Assembly: GCA_036557785.1 (NCBI GenBank)
Contig: DATBGZ010000043.1
Span: 62,001-126,000, forward strand
Direction of reading: 5' to 3'
Origin: DATBGZ01 sp036557785
Lineage (GTDB): Bacteria > Actinomycetota > Actinomycetes > Mycobacteriales > Micromonosporaceae
DNA: 64,000 nt
The notes beneath the pieces were generated by a model that worked only from the letters and a program-made list of their open reading frames with translations, made no database searches and was not told where the DNA came from. A program made the position numbers and the translations under genes. Every line of letters starts with the position of its first letter. The stretch's first letter is position 1. Positions 52,001-60,965 of this stretch are shown one piece after another.

Positions 52001-52912
52001 TTGACAACCATCGAAGCATCCACCGGACTGGACGTTCTGACGCGCCTGGAGTCCGAGGCGATCCACATCATCCGCGAGGTCGCGGGCGAGTTCGATCGAC
52101 CGGTGATCCTGTTCTCCGGCGGGAAGGACTCCACCGTGCTGCTGCACCTGGCGGCCAAGGCGTTCTGGCCCGCCGCGGTGCCGTTCCCACTGTTGCATGT
52201 GGACACCGGCCACAACTTCGACGAGGTCATCGAGTTCCGCGACCGTACGGTGCGGCGCTACGGGCTACGGCTGATCGTCGCGAGCGTGCAGTCCTATCTC
52301 GACGATGGGCGCCTGGTGGAGCGACCCGACGGCACCCGCAACCCATTGCAGACGGTGCCGCTGCTCGACGCGATCACGACGAACGGGTTCGACGCCGTGC
52401 TCGGCGGCGGGCGTCGCGACGAGGAGCGGGCCCGGGCGAAGGAACGCGTCTTCAGCCTGCGCGACTCGTTCGGGCAATGGGAGCCGCGGCGCCAGCGCCC
52501 CGAGCTGTGGAACCTCTACAATGGACGGCACCGCCCGGGCGAGCACGTACGGGTCTTCCCACTGTCGAACTGGACCGAACTCGACGTCTGGCGATACATC
52601 GCGCGCGAGCACATCGACCTGCCGTCGCTCTACTACGCCCACCGCCGGCTCGTGGTCAAGCGCGACGGGATGTGGCTGACCCCGGGGCCCTGGCTCGGCT
52701 CCACGCCCCGCGACGCGGTCGAACTCATGGTGCGCTACCGCACCGTCGGCGACGCCTCCTGCACCGGAGCGGTCGAGTCCGACGCCACGGACCTCGAGGC
52801 GGTGATCGCCGAGGTCTCGGCGAGCCGGCTCACCGAGCGCGGCGCCACCCGGGCCGACGACCGGATCAGCGCCGCCGCCATGGAGGACCGCAAGCGGGAA
52901 GGCTACTTCTAG
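52001..52912 (+). CDS. cysD: Sulfate adenylyltransferase subunit 2
   Basis: 303 residues from TTG 52001, 6 nt after cysH. ATP-pyrophosphatase fold: PP-loop VILFSGGKDSTVLLHLAAK, HVDTGHNFDEVIEFRD, GGGRRDEERARAKERVFS and the conserved end MEDRKREGYF. It forms the ATP sulfurylase with CysN, making APS from sulfate and ATP. The cysN start is 1 nt after the stop. Confidence 0.96.
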   Translation: MTTIEASTGLDVLTRLESEAIHIIREVAGEFDRPVILFSGGKDSTVLLHLAAKAFWPAAVPFPLLHVDTGHNFDEVIEFRDRTVRRYGLRLIVASVQSYLDDGRLVERPDGTRNPLQTVPLLDAITTNGFDAVLGGGRRDEERARAKERVFSLRDSFGQWEPRRQRPELWNLYNGRHRPGEHVRVFPLSNWTELDVWRYIAREHIDLPSLYYAHRRLVVKRDGMWLTPGPWLGSTPRDAVELMVRYRTVGDASCTGAVESDATDLEAVIAEVSASRLTERGATRADDRISAAAMEDRKREGYF

Positions 52913-52913
52913 G

Positions 52914-54194
52914 GTGGGCACCGACCTGCTGCGGCTGGCCACGGCTGGCAGCGTGGATGACGGCAAATCCACGCTCGTGGGCCGGCTGCTCTACGACACC
53001 AAGTCGGTGCTGGCCGACCAGCTCGACGACCTGCACCGCGCCAGCGCCGACAAGGGTCTGGCCACTGTGGACCTGTCATTGCTGGTCGACGGACTTCGCT
53101 CGGAACGCGAGCAGGGCATCACGATCGATGTGGCGTACCGCTACTTCGCCACCCCGCGGCGCTCGTTCGTGCTCGCCGACACCCCCGGCCACGTGCAGTA
53201 CACCCGCAACACGGTGACCGGGGCGTCGACCGCGCAACTGGCCGTACTGTTGGTGGACGCCCGCAAGGGGATCATCGAGCAGACCCGGCGGCACGTGGCC
53301 GTGCTGGCCCTGCTCGGCGTCCCGCAGCTCGTCCTCGCCGTCAACAAGATCGACCTTGTCGGATACAGCGGGGCGGCCTACGAGGCCATCGCGGGCGAGT
53401 TCGAGGCGCTGGCCGGGGCGCTGCGCTACTCGCCGGAGGCGATGCGGTGCATCCCGGTCTCGGCGCTGCTCGGCGACAACGTGGTGCAGCCTTCGGACCG
53501 TACGCCGTGGTACGACGGGCCCACGCTGCTCGCGCACCTGGAGACGGTTCCGGTCGAGCCCGAGCCGCACGACCTACCGCTGCGGTTCCCCGTGCAGTAT
53601 GTGATCCGCCCGCGCACCGCCGAGCACCCCGACTACCGCGGCTACGCGGGGCAGATCGTCGCCGGCACGGTCCGACCCGGGGACGGCGTGAGGGTACTTC
53701 CCCGTGGGGCACACACCACGGTGATGCGCATCGACACCCCTGACGGCGCACTCGACGAGGCCCAGGCCGGGCAGTCGGTGACGCTGATCCTGGCCGACGA
53801 CATCGACATCGGGCGTGGCGACCTGATCGCCGACGCCGACGCGACGCCACCGGTGACCGACGAGTTCGACGCCACGCTCGCGTGGCTGGGCGACGGCACG
53901 CTGCGTCCCGGCGCACGCGTGCTGGTCAAGCACGGAACCCGCACCACGCGAGCGATCGTCACGGCGCTCTCGGCCCGGCTCGACGAGCAGTCCCTGACCA
54001 CCGTCGCGGATCCGGGGTCGTTGTCGCTCAACGAGATCGGCCGCGTGACCATGCGAACGGCGCAGCCTCTTCCCCTCGACGACTACGGCCGGTTCCGGCG
54101 TACCGGGGCGTTCCTCGTCATCGATCCCGGCGATGGCACGACGCTTGCCGCGGGCCTGGTCGGCGCGGGCCTGCCCGGCTTCGATCCACAGTAG
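52914..54194 (+). CDS. cysN: Sulfate adenylyltransferase subunit 1 (GTPase)
   Basis: 426 residues from GTG 52914. An EF-Tu-like GTPase: P-loop TAGSVDDGKSTLVGRLLYD, switch region REQGITIDVAYRYFATPRR, DTPGHVQY and NKIDLVGYS. The C-terminal beta-barrel domains are complete. There is no fused APS kinase (CysC) domain, which suits direct APS reduction by CysH. It drives sulfate adenylation by GTP hydrolysis. Confidence 0.96.
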   Translation: MGTDLLRLATAGSVDDGKSTLVGRLLYDTKSVLADQLDDLHRASADKGLATVDLSLLVDGLRSEREQGITIDVAYRYFATPRRSFVLADTPGHVQYTRNTVTGASTAQLAVLLVDARKGIIEQTRRHVAVLALLGVPQLVLAVNKIDLVGYSGAAYEAIAGEFEALAGALRYSPEAMRCIPVSALLGDNVVQPSDRTPWYDGPTLLAHLETVPVEPEPHDLPLRFPVQYVIRPRTAEHPDYRGYAGQIVAGTVRPGDGVRVLPRGAHTTVMRIDTPDGALDEAQAGQSVTLILADDIDIGRGDLIADADATPPVTDEFDATLAWLGDGTLRPGARVLVKHGTRTTRAIVTALSARLDEQSLTTVADPGSLSLNEIGRVTMRTAQPLPLDDYGRFRRTGAFLVIDPGDGTTLAAGLVGAGLPGFDPQ

Positions 54195-54270
54195 ACAACA
54201 GCCGCCCGATGGCGTAGTCGCGCGGCTCCTCAACCCTGCTTATCCGACCGATTAGATAGGAAAATCAACC

Positions 54271-55329
54271 GTGGCCATCCAGAGATCCCGTACCGCCGTC
54301 GCGGCAGCCCTCGCCCTCGCCACGACCCTGGCTCTGACCGCCTGCAGCAAGCCCGGCCCAGCCGGCGGTCCTGGCGCGACCGACGCCTCGACGGTCGGAC
54401 CGCCCGTCACGCTCAACCTCGTGGGCTACTCGGTCGCCGAGGCCGCGAACGCGGCGGCGGCCCAGGAGTGGGCCAAGACCAACGAGGGCAGCAACGTCAC
54501 GTTCCGGACCTCCTACGGGGCCTCGGGCGACCAGAGCCGAGCGGTCCTCAACGGGCTCGCCGCCGATGTAGTGCACTTCTCCGTGGAGAGCGACATCACC
54601 CGGCTCGTCCCCGACCTCGTCGACCCGAGGTGGAACTCGGGCCCCACCAAAGGAATCATCTCCTCGTCCCTCGTGGTTTTCGTGGTCCGGCCCGGCAACC
54701 CGAAGAACATCCACGGCTGGGACGACCTCATCAAGCCGGGCATCGGGATCGTGACCCCCAACCCGGCCTCGTCCGGGTCGGCGCGGTGGAACGCCCTCGC
54801 CGCGTGGGGCCAGGTGATCGCCGCCGGCGGCACGGAAGACCAGGCGAAGGACTTCGTCACCAAGCTCTACGCCAACGCCGTCGCGCTGCCCGCGAGCGGT
54901 CGCGACGCCACCACCGCGTTCCTCGGCGGCACGGGCGATGTCTACCTCACCTACGAGAACGAGGCCATCCTCGCCAAGCAGAGCGGAGAGGACCTCGACT
55001 GGGTCTACCCCGACACGACCCTGCTCATCGAGAACCCGGCTGCTGTGCTCAAGACCGCCGACCCGAAGGCCCAGGCGTACCTGAACTTCGTGCTGACCCC
55101 GGCCGGGCAGCGGGCGTTCGCGCTCAAGGGCTACCGGCCCGTGATCAGCGGTGTCGACACCTCCGGGATCCCCGGCGTGCCGGACCCGACGAACCCGTTC
55201 CCCACGCCGAAGAAGCTGCTCACCATCGCCAACGACTTCGGCGGTGACTGGGCGGCGTTGTCGAAGAAGTTCTTCGACGCGGACACGGGCATCGTCGTGC
55301 AGATCATCGCCGGCACGGGCAAGTCGTGA
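54271..55329 (+). CDS. sbp: Sulfate/thiosulfate-binding lipoprotein
   Basis: 352 residues from GTG 54271 with ATAGGAAAA upstream. Lipoprotein signal peptide with lipobox LTAC (C25). The mature part is a type 2 periplasmic-binding fold of the sulfate group: TLNLVGYSVAEAANAAAAQE, RTSYGASGDQSRAVLNGLAA, DVVHFSVESDI and NPASSGSARWNALAAWGQVI. It feeds the membrane permease CysT/CysW. Only 76 bp separate it from cysN, so the two sets may be one transcription unit or have a promoter in between. Confidence 0.94.
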   Translation: MAIQRSRTAVAAALALATTLALTACSKPGPAGGPGATDASTVGPPVTLNLVGYSVAEAANAAAAQEWAKTNEGSNVTFRTSYGASGDQSRAVLNGLAADVVHFSVESDITRLVPDLVDPRWNSGPTKGIISSSLVVFVVRPGNPKNIHGWDDLIKPGIGIVTPNPASSGSARWNALAAWGQVIAAGGTEDQAKDFVTKLYANAVALPASGRDATTAFLGGTGDVYLTYENEAILAKQSGEDLDWVYPDTTLLIENPAAVLKTADPKAQAYLNFVLTPAGQRAFALKGYRPVISGVDTSGIPGVPDPTNPFPTPKKLLTIANDFGGDWAALSKKFFDADTGIVVQIIAGTGKS

Positions 55330-56201
55330 CGGCACAGACCGCGGTGTCGGCTCGACCGGTGCGATCGCGCCGGTCGGGCCCACCGTCGAGGCCGCAGCGA
55401 TCGCGCTCGGACGGCCACCCGCTGGGGCTGACCTCCGGTCTTGGCCTGGGCGTGGGCGTGCTGTGGTTCAGCCTGCTCGTCCTGATCCCGCTCGCTGCCA
55501 TCGTCGTCACGGCGTCGCAGGGCGGTTGGCACGCGTTCTGGCAGGCGATCACGAACGGCGAGACCGCGTCGGCGATCGAGCTCACGGCCGGCGCCGCCGC
55601 TCTGGTGACGATCGTCAATGTCATCATGGGCACCGTCATCGCCTGGGTGCTGGTTCGGGACAGGTTCTTCGCCACGCGCGTGCTCGAGTTCCTCATCGAC
55701 ATCCCGTTCGCGCTGCCCACGATCGTCGCCGGCCTGGTGCTGCTCTCCCTCTACGGCCCGCGCAGCCCCGTCGGCTGGAACATCGCGAACACCAGGACGG
55801 CGGTCTTCGTGGCGTTCCTCTTCGTCACGCTGCCCTTCGTCGTCCGAGCGGTGCAGCCCGTGCTCGCCGAGCAGGATCGCGAGGCGGAGGAGGCTGCCGC
55901 GTCGCTGGGAGCGGGACGGTTCACCGTGTTCCGGCGGATCATCGTGCCCGGTCTGGCGCCGGCCATCGCGGCGGGCGGTGCCCTCTCGTTCGCCCGAGCG
56001 GTCAGCGAGTACGGCTCGCTCGTCCTGCTCTCCGGCAACCTGCCGAACCGGACCGAGGTGACGTCGGTGCGCATCATCACGTTCATCGAGGGCGACCGTC
56101 TCGACAACGCCGCGGCCGTCGCGGTCGTCCTGCTGCTCATCTCGCTGGTGGTCATCGTCGCCGTGGATCTGCTGCAGCGCAGCGTGGTTCGGCGTGGCTG
56201 A
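55326..56201 (+). CDS. cysT: Sulfate ABC transporter permease CysT
   Basis: 291 residues; GTG start overlaps the sbp stop by 4 nt. Six helices and the permease EAA loop are visible (EQDREAEEAAASLGAGRFTV followed by FRRIIVPGLAPAIAAG). IPFALPTIVAGLVLLSLYGP is the usual CysT/ModB motif. The first 40 residues are a basic, Arg/Ser-rich tail. It overlaps cysW by 8 nt. Confidence 0.95.
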   Translation: MTAQTAVSARPVRSRRSGPPSRPQRSRSDGHPLGLTSGLGLGVGVLWFSLLVLIPLAAIVVTASQGGWHAFWQAITNGETASAIELTAGAAALVTIVNVIMGTVIAWVLVRDRFFATRVLEFLIDIPFALPTIVAGLVLLSLYGPRSPVGWNIANTRTAVFVAFLFVTLPFVVRAVQPVLAEQDREAEEAAASLGAGRFTVFRRIIVPGLAPAIAAGGALSFARAVSEYGSLVLLSGNLPNRTEVTSVRIITFIEGDRLDNAAAVAVVLLLISLVVIVAVDLLQRSVVRRG

Positions 56202-57120
56202 GCCATCCATCATCCACAAGGGACGCCCCCGGCCCGGCGCGGCCAGAGCGTCCAAGCGCAGTCCGGGTACCTACGTGTTGCGGGTGCTGGTCATCGCCTA
56301 CCTGTTCTTCCTGGTGGCGTGGCCGGTTTACCTGGTCGGCAGGAACGCGTTCGCCCGTGGCCTGACCGACCTCGGCGCCATCCTGTCCGACCCCTACACG
56401 GTCTACTCCCTGGAGCTGACCCTGTGGATCGCGGTCGCCTCGGTCGCGATCAACACCGTGTTCGGGGTGGGCATCTCGCTGCTGATCGTACGGTTCCGGT
56501 TCGTCGGCAAGCGGGTCCTCAACGCACTGCTGGACCTGCCGCTGTCGGTCTCGCCCGTGGTCGTGGGTCTGGCCCTGGTGCTCGTCTACGGCGGGCGTAC
56601 CGGATGGTTCGGCCCCACCGTGCAACGCTGGGGGCTGACGGTCATCTATGACGTGCCCGGCATGATCCTGGCCACGACGTTCGTCTCCCTACCCCTGGTC
56701 ATCCGGGAGGTCATCCCGGTGCTGCAGGAGGTGGGCGACGAGCAGGAGCAGGCGGCGCGCACGATCGGCGCCAACGGCCTGCAGACGTTCTTCCGGGTGA
56801 CGCTGCCCGCCATCAGGTGGGGCGTCAGCTACGGCGTGGTGCTGTGCCTCGCCCGATCACTGGGCGAGTTCGGCGCGGTGAAGGTCGTCTCTGGAAACAT
56901 CTACGGTGAGACGAGGACGGCCACACTCACCGTCGAAAATGAATATCTCAATTTCGACAAGGGTGGTGCCTACGCCACGGCGTTCCTGCTCACGCTGGTC
57001 GCCGTCGCCGCCCTGCTGGTCGCCAGCCTCGCCCGGAACGCGCCGTCGCGCGCCCGGAGCGCACCCTCGCGCGGCCGTGACGTAACGGAGCAGCCCAGGC
57101 AACCCGAGGAGCGGCGTTGA
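56194..57120 (+). CDS. cysW: Sulfate ABC transporter permease CysW
   Basis: 308 residues from GTG 56194. Inner-membrane permease with DLPLSVSPVVVGLALVLVYG, TFVSLPLVIREVIPVLQEV and the EAA loop EQEQAARTIGANGLQTFFRV. SLGEFGAVKVVSGNIYGET is typical of CysW. The C-terminal tail is Arg/Ser-rich and varies. The stop overlaps the cysA start by 4 nt. Confidence 0.95.
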   Translation: MAEPSIIHKGRPRPGAARASKRSPGTYVLRVLVIAYLFFLVAWPVYLVGRNAFARGLTDLGAILSDPYTVYSLELTLWIAVASVAINTVFGVGISLLIVRFRFVGKRVLNALLDLPLSVSPVVVGLALVLVYGGRTGWFGPTVQRWGLTVIYDVPGMILATTFVSLPLVIREVIPVLQEVGDEQEQAARTIGANGLQTFFRVTLPAIRWGVSYGVVLCLARSLGEFGAVKVVSGNIYGETRTATLTVENEYLNFDKGGAYATAFLLTLVAVAALLVASLARNAPSRARSAPSRGRDVTEQPRQPEERR

Positions 57121-58094
57121 GCATCGAGATCAGCCACGTCAGCAAGCGCTTCGACGGCTTCGTCGCCGTCGATGACGTCTGTGTCAGCATCCCCACCGGT
57201 CAGCTCACGGCCCTGCTCGGCCCCTCCGGCGGTGGCAAGTCGACCCTGCTGCGCATCATCGCGGGCCTGGATCGGCCCGACTCGGGACGGATCGAGATCG
57301 CGGGCGTCGACGCGACCAACCTGCCACCGCAGAAGCGCAACGTCGGCTTCGTCTTCCAGCATTACGCGGCCTTCAAGCACCTCACCGTGCGCCGCAACGT
57401 CGCGTTCGGACTGGAGATCAGGCATCGGCCCAAGGCGGAGATCCGCGCCCGGGTCGACGAGCTGCTCGCGCTGGTCCAACTGGAGCAGTTCGCCGACCGG
57501 CTGCCCGCCCAGCTCTCCGGCGGCCAGCGCCAGCGGATGGCCCTGGCCCGCGCGCTCGCGGTCGAGCCGTCGGTACTGCTCCTCGACGAACCCTTCGGCG
57601 CGCTGGATGCCCAGGTACGCAGGCAGTTGCGGGACTGGCTGCGCCGCCTGCACGACGAGGTGCCGGTGACGACCGTCCTCGTGACGCACGACCAGGAGGA
57701 GGCGCTCGAGGTCGCCGACGAGATAGCCGTCATCAACCAGGGCCGCGTCGAGCAGGTCGGCACACCCGACGAGCTCTATGACCGACCCGTCAACGACTTC
57801 GTCATGCGCTTCCTCGGCCCGGTCACCGAGCTTGGCCCGCGCCTGGTCCGCCCCCACGACCTGCGGCTGACGATCGGTACGGCCGGTGGGGTCGTGACCG
57901 GACGGGTCAGCCGGATCGTACGGGTCGGTTTCGAGGTGCGCGTGGACGTCGCCACCGACGACCAGGTCATCACCGTGACCCTGCCCCGCGGCGAGTTCCT
58001 CGAGCTCGGCCTGCGGCTCGACACCGTGGTCGCGGTCGAGGAGGTCGCGGTCGAGGAGGTCCCGGCCGGACCCCTCTCCGCCGGGACGCACTGA
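57117..58094 (+). CDS. cysA: Sulfate ABC transporter ATP-binding protein
   Basis: 325 residues from TTG 57117, a little shorter than most CysA. Walker A GPSGGGKST (residues 35-43), Q-loop FVFQHYAAFKHLTV, signature LSGGQRQRMALARAL, Walker B VLLLDEPFGALD and switch VTHDQEEALEVADEI. A TOBE-like C-terminal part (GPRLVRPHDLRLTIGTAGG) completes it. Last gene of the sulfate uptake set. It ends 7 nt before the stop of the convergent sigma-factor gene. Confidence 0.95.
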   Translation: MSIEISHVSKRFDGFVAVDDVCVSIPTGQLTALLGPSGGGKSTLLRIIAGLDRPDSGRIEIAGVDATNLPPQKRNVGFVFQHYAAFKHLTVRRNVAFGLEIRHRPKAEIRARVDELLALVQLEQFADRLPAQLSGGQRQRMALARALAVEPSVLLLDEPFGALDAQVRRQLRDWLRRLHDEVPVTTVLVTHDQEEALEVADEIAVINQGRVEQVGTPDELYDRPVNDFVMRFLGPVTELGPRLVRPHDLRLTIGTAGGVVTGRVSRIVRVGFEVRVDVATDDQVITVTLPRGEFLELGLRLDTVVAVEEVAVEEVPAGPLSAGTH

Positions 58095-58100
58095 GCGCGG

Positions 58101-58986
58101 TCAGGCCAACGGCGGTCGCGGCGGGAGGTGACGGAGTTTGGCGGGGTTGAAGACGTTGTAGATCGCCTCGATCCCGCTCGGCCCGACCGCCAGGCTGATC
58201 ACGGCGAGGACGCGGCCGGCCGGGTCGCGGGCAACCCCACCCAGTTGCCCGTTGACTCGCGCCAACTCCACCGTGACGCCGGCTTCCCGGGCCTTGCGCA
58301 GGACGCCGAGCACGAAACCGGGCGACCCGGGTACGGCCGGTCGCGGGCTCGGCCAGCGCCGGCACCACGCCGCCACCGTCGCCGAGCACCGTGATGTCCT
58401 CGGCGAGCAACTGTTCCAGGGCTGGCAGATCACCGGACGTGCAGGCAGCGAAGAACCGCCGCACCAGTTCGTCGCGATGTGCCGGTGTGACGGCGAAGCG
58501 CGCCTTCGGCTCCCGCACGCGTGCCCGCGCACGACCAAGGATCTGGCGGCAGTTCGCTGGCGACCGCTCGACGATCTCGGCGATGCGCTCGTAGTCGTAG
58601 TCGAACGCGTCGCGTAACAGCAGCACCGCCCGCTCCACCGGGTTGAGGCGCTCCAGCATGACCAGGAACGCGGTCGACAGGCGCTCGCTGAGCTCGGCGG
58701 ACTCAGCCGCCGGGTCGGTCGAGTCCCCGGCCACCAACGGCTCGGGGAGCCACGCGCCCACATAGAGCTCGCGGCGCGCCCGAGCCGATCGCAGATGGTC
58801 GATGGCCAGCCGCGTGGTCACGGTCACGGCGAACGCGGCCGGCGAGTCGATCGACGTGGGGTGGCGGTGCAGCCGCAGCAGCGCCTCCTGCGCCACGTCC
58901 TCGGCCTCGGTGGCGCTGCCCAACATCCCGTACGCGACGGAGAACATCAGCGGGCGCAGCTCGGACAGGTCGGTGATGTCACTCAC
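58101..58986 (-). pseudogene. sigJ: ECF41-type (SigJ-like) sigma factor, frameshifted
   Basis: Sigma domains 2 and 4 are intact from ATG 58986: SELRPLMFSVAYGMLGSATE, EDVAQEALLRLHRH, ERAVLLLRDAFDYDYERIAE and NCRQILGRARARVRE. A SnoaL-like C-terminal domain follows, with the DGGG motif. At about 58314 there is one surplus base after GCCCGGTTT; leaving it out joins RVARF to VLGVLRKAREAGVTVE and then to the ECF41 motif NPAKL near the end. The total of 886 bp is one more than a multiple of three. The C-terminal extension is a regulatory part in ECF41. An assembly error is a likely cause, as the rest is well preserved. Confidence 0.87.
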
Positions 58987-58996
58987 GGCTGGAATC

Positions 58997-59023
58997 TGTC
59001 ACAGCGGCCACGGCGGCTCCGTC
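58997..59023 (+). promoter_or_regulatory. ECF41-type promoter of the epimerase gene
   Basis: TGTCACA at 58997-59003 and CGTC at 59020-59023 are 16 nt apart. This matches the -35 TGTCACA / -10 CGTC pattern reported for ECF41 sigma factors. It lies between the divergent sigma gene and the epimerase gene, 46 nt before the epimerase start, so the sigma factor probably drives that gene. Confidence 0.75.
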
Positions 59024-59068
59024 GTGGGGGTTGCGTGGACCCAGTGGGTCCGCAGAGAGGAGCCGATC

Positions 59069-60019
59069 ATGCGGATGTTCGTCGCGGGCGGGACCGGCGA
59101 GGTGGGACGCCGTCTCGTGCCGCAACTGGTGCAACGGGGGCACGAGGTCGTGGGCACGACCCGGACGCCGGCCAAGGCCGACCAGCTCCGCGCGGCCGGA
59201 GCGGAGGCGGCCGTGCTGGACGCGCTCGACGCCGAGCAGATGATGCGGGCCGTCGTCGATGCCAAGCCGGAGGTGGTTCTGCACGAGCTGACCGCACTCT
59301 CGGGTCCGGCGAGCATTCGCCGCTTCGACGCGTTCTTCGAAGCGACGAACCGCCTGCGCACGGTGGGCACGGACAACCTCATCGCCGCGGCGTTGGCGGC
59401 CGGCGCGCGCCGCATCGTCGTGCAGAGCTACGCGGGATGGACGTACGCGCGCACCGGCGGCATGGTCAAGAGCGAGTCCGACCCGCTCGACGAGCAGCCG
59501 GCGCGTAACGCGGCCGCCACGCTCGCGGCGATCAAGTACGCCGAGCGGGCGACGATGGCCGCCCCGATCGAGCACGTGGTGCTGCGCTACGGCGGCTTCT
59601 ACGGTCCGGGCAACGCCCTCGGTCGCGACGTCGGCAAGGACGGCGAGCTCCTGACCATGGTCCGCGGGCGCCGCCTGCCCATCGTCGGCAGTGGCGACGG
59701 CCTCTGGTGCTTCGTGCACATCGACGACGCCGTCTCCGCGACGGTGCTCGCGGCGGAGGGCAGTCCACAAGGGATCTACAACGTGGTCGACGACGAGCCG
59801 GCCCAGGCCCGTTCCTGGCTGCCGTACCTCGCCCAGGCGATCGGCGCGAAGCCGCCCCTGCACGTTCCGGCCTGGCTGGTCCGCCCCTTCGTGGGCGAAT
59901 ACGTGGTGATGACGATGACCACGGCACGCGGCGCGTCCAATGCCAGGGCACGGGCGCAGCTCGGGTGGCAACCGCGCTACCCGAGCTGGCGCGACGGCTT
60001 CCGGACCGGCCTCGGCTAG
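59069..60019 (+). CDS. NAD-dependent epimerase/dehydratase, ECF41-linked
   Basis: 316 residues from ATG 59069 with AGAGAGGAG upstream. Extended SDR: RMFVAGGTGEVGRRLVPQL, a VVLHELTALSGPASIRRFD stretch, RIVVQSYAGWTYARTGGM and GIYNVVDDEPAQARSWLPYL. It is a paralogue of the protein at 32374-33306. Oxidoreductases and epimerases are among the usual neighbours of ECF41 sigma genes. The ECF41-type promoter upstream supports direct control. The substrate is unknown. Confidence 0.88.
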   Translation: MRMFVAGGTGEVGRRLVPQLVQRGHEVVGTTRTPAKADQLRAAGAEAAVLDALDAEQMMRAVVDAKPEVVLHELTALSGPASIRRFDAFFEATNRLRTVGTDNLIAAALAAGARRIVVQSYAGWTYARTGGMVKSESDPLDEQPARNAAATLAAIKYAERATMAAPIEHVVLRYGGFYGPGNALGRDVGKDGELLTMVRGRRLPIVGSGDGLWCFVHIDDAVSATVLAAEGSPQGIYNVVDDEPAQARSWLPYLAQAIGAKPPLHVPAWLVRPFVGEYVVMTMTTARGASNARARAQLGWQPRYPSWRDGFRTGLG

Positions 60020-60432
60020 GACGTCCCGCGGGCCGGTGGCTGGTCGATGCGGACGAGGTTGCCGGAGGGGTCGCGCACCGCGAAGTCGCGGGTACCCCAC
60101 GGCTGCTCGGTCGGCTCCTGCACGATCTCCGCGCCCGAGGCGCGCACCTTCTCGAAGGTGGCGTCGAGGTCGTCGGTGTGGAAGTGGACACCGTTGAGCG
60201 CACCCTTGGCCAGGAGCGCGGCGACCGCTGTGCTGTCGGCGGGGCTGCCACCCACGTAGTTGGTGAGGACGATCGCGACACCGGGCTGGGCCGGTGCGCC
60301 CACGGTGATCCAGCGGAAGCCTTCGTTGGCGACGTCCATGCGCAGCTCCAGGCCGAGCACGTCACGGTAGAAGGCCAGCGCGAAGTCGGGGTCGTGCACC
60401 TGGACGAAGCAGCGCGAAACTGTGAGCTCCAT
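60016..60432 (-). CDS. VOC-family protein
   Basis: 138 residues from ATG 60432. A single glyoxalase/bleomycin-resistance-like module: ELTVSRCFVQVHDPDFALAF, YRDVLGLELRMDVANEGFRW, GVHFHTDDLDATFEKVRASG and RDFAVRDPSGNLVRIDQPP. It forms a leftward pair with the AraC gene 10 nt upstream and is likely controlled by it. The stop overlaps the end of the epimerase gene by 4 nt. Confidence 0.9.
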   Translation of the reverse strand: MELTVSRCFVQVHDPDFALAFYRDVLGLELRMDVANEGFRWITVGAPAQPGVAIVLTNYVGGSPADSTAVAALLAKGALNGVHFHTDDLDATFEKVRASGAEIVQEPTEQPWGTRDFAVRDPSGNLVRIDQPPARGTS

Positions 60433-60442
60433 ACCGGCCACC

Positions 60443-60883
60443 CTAGGCAGGCAGGGCCCGGCGTGCTTCGGCGAGCCCGCGTGGATGGCGGCTCGGGCGG
60501 GTGAACTCCTTGGCGACGCAGCCGGGCACCCCGGCCAGCGCGCGGTGGTCCCGGGCCCGGTACGCCGTCGGTGTCTCGCCCACCAACTGCGTGAACCGTG
60601 CGCTGAACGATCCGAGCGAGGTACACCCGACGGCCATGCAGACCTCGGTGACGGACATGTCGCCGCGGCGCAGCAGGGCCATCGCCCGTTCGATCCGGCG
60701 AGTCATCAGGTAGGCGTAGGGCGTCTCCCCGTACGCCGCGCGGAACTGCCGGGAGAAGTGCGCGGTCGACATCAACGCGGCGCGGGCGAGCGCCGCGACG
60801 TCGAGCGGTCGCGCGTACTCGCGGTCCATCAGATCGCGGGCTCGGCGCAGGTGCACGAGGTTGGCGAGCTCGTCCGGCGTCAT
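60443..60883 (-). CDS. AraC-family regulator, DNA-binding domain only
   Basis: 146 residues with two HTH motifs of an AraC domain: YARPLDVAALARAALMSTAH, FSRQFRAAYGETPYAYLMTR and SVTEVCMAVGCTSLGSFSAR. There is no ligand-binding domain. Upstream of the VOC gene by 10 nt; the pair AraC plus VOC recurs in actinobacteria and Gram-negatives. Confidence 0.9.
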   Translation of the reverse strand: MTPDELANLVHLRRARDLMDREYARPLDVAALARAALMSTAHFSRQFRAAYGETPYAYLMTRRIERAMALLRRGDMSVTEVCMAVGCTSLGSFSARFTQLVGETPTAYRARDHRALAGVPGCVAKEFTRPSRHPRGLAEARRALPA

Positions 60884-60965
60884 GGTGCCAGCCTAGAAGC
60901 TCGGTGGACGCCCGGCGAGGGTGCCACCGGCCGACCGCGCTCGGCCGGTGCGGCCTGTGGCACGG

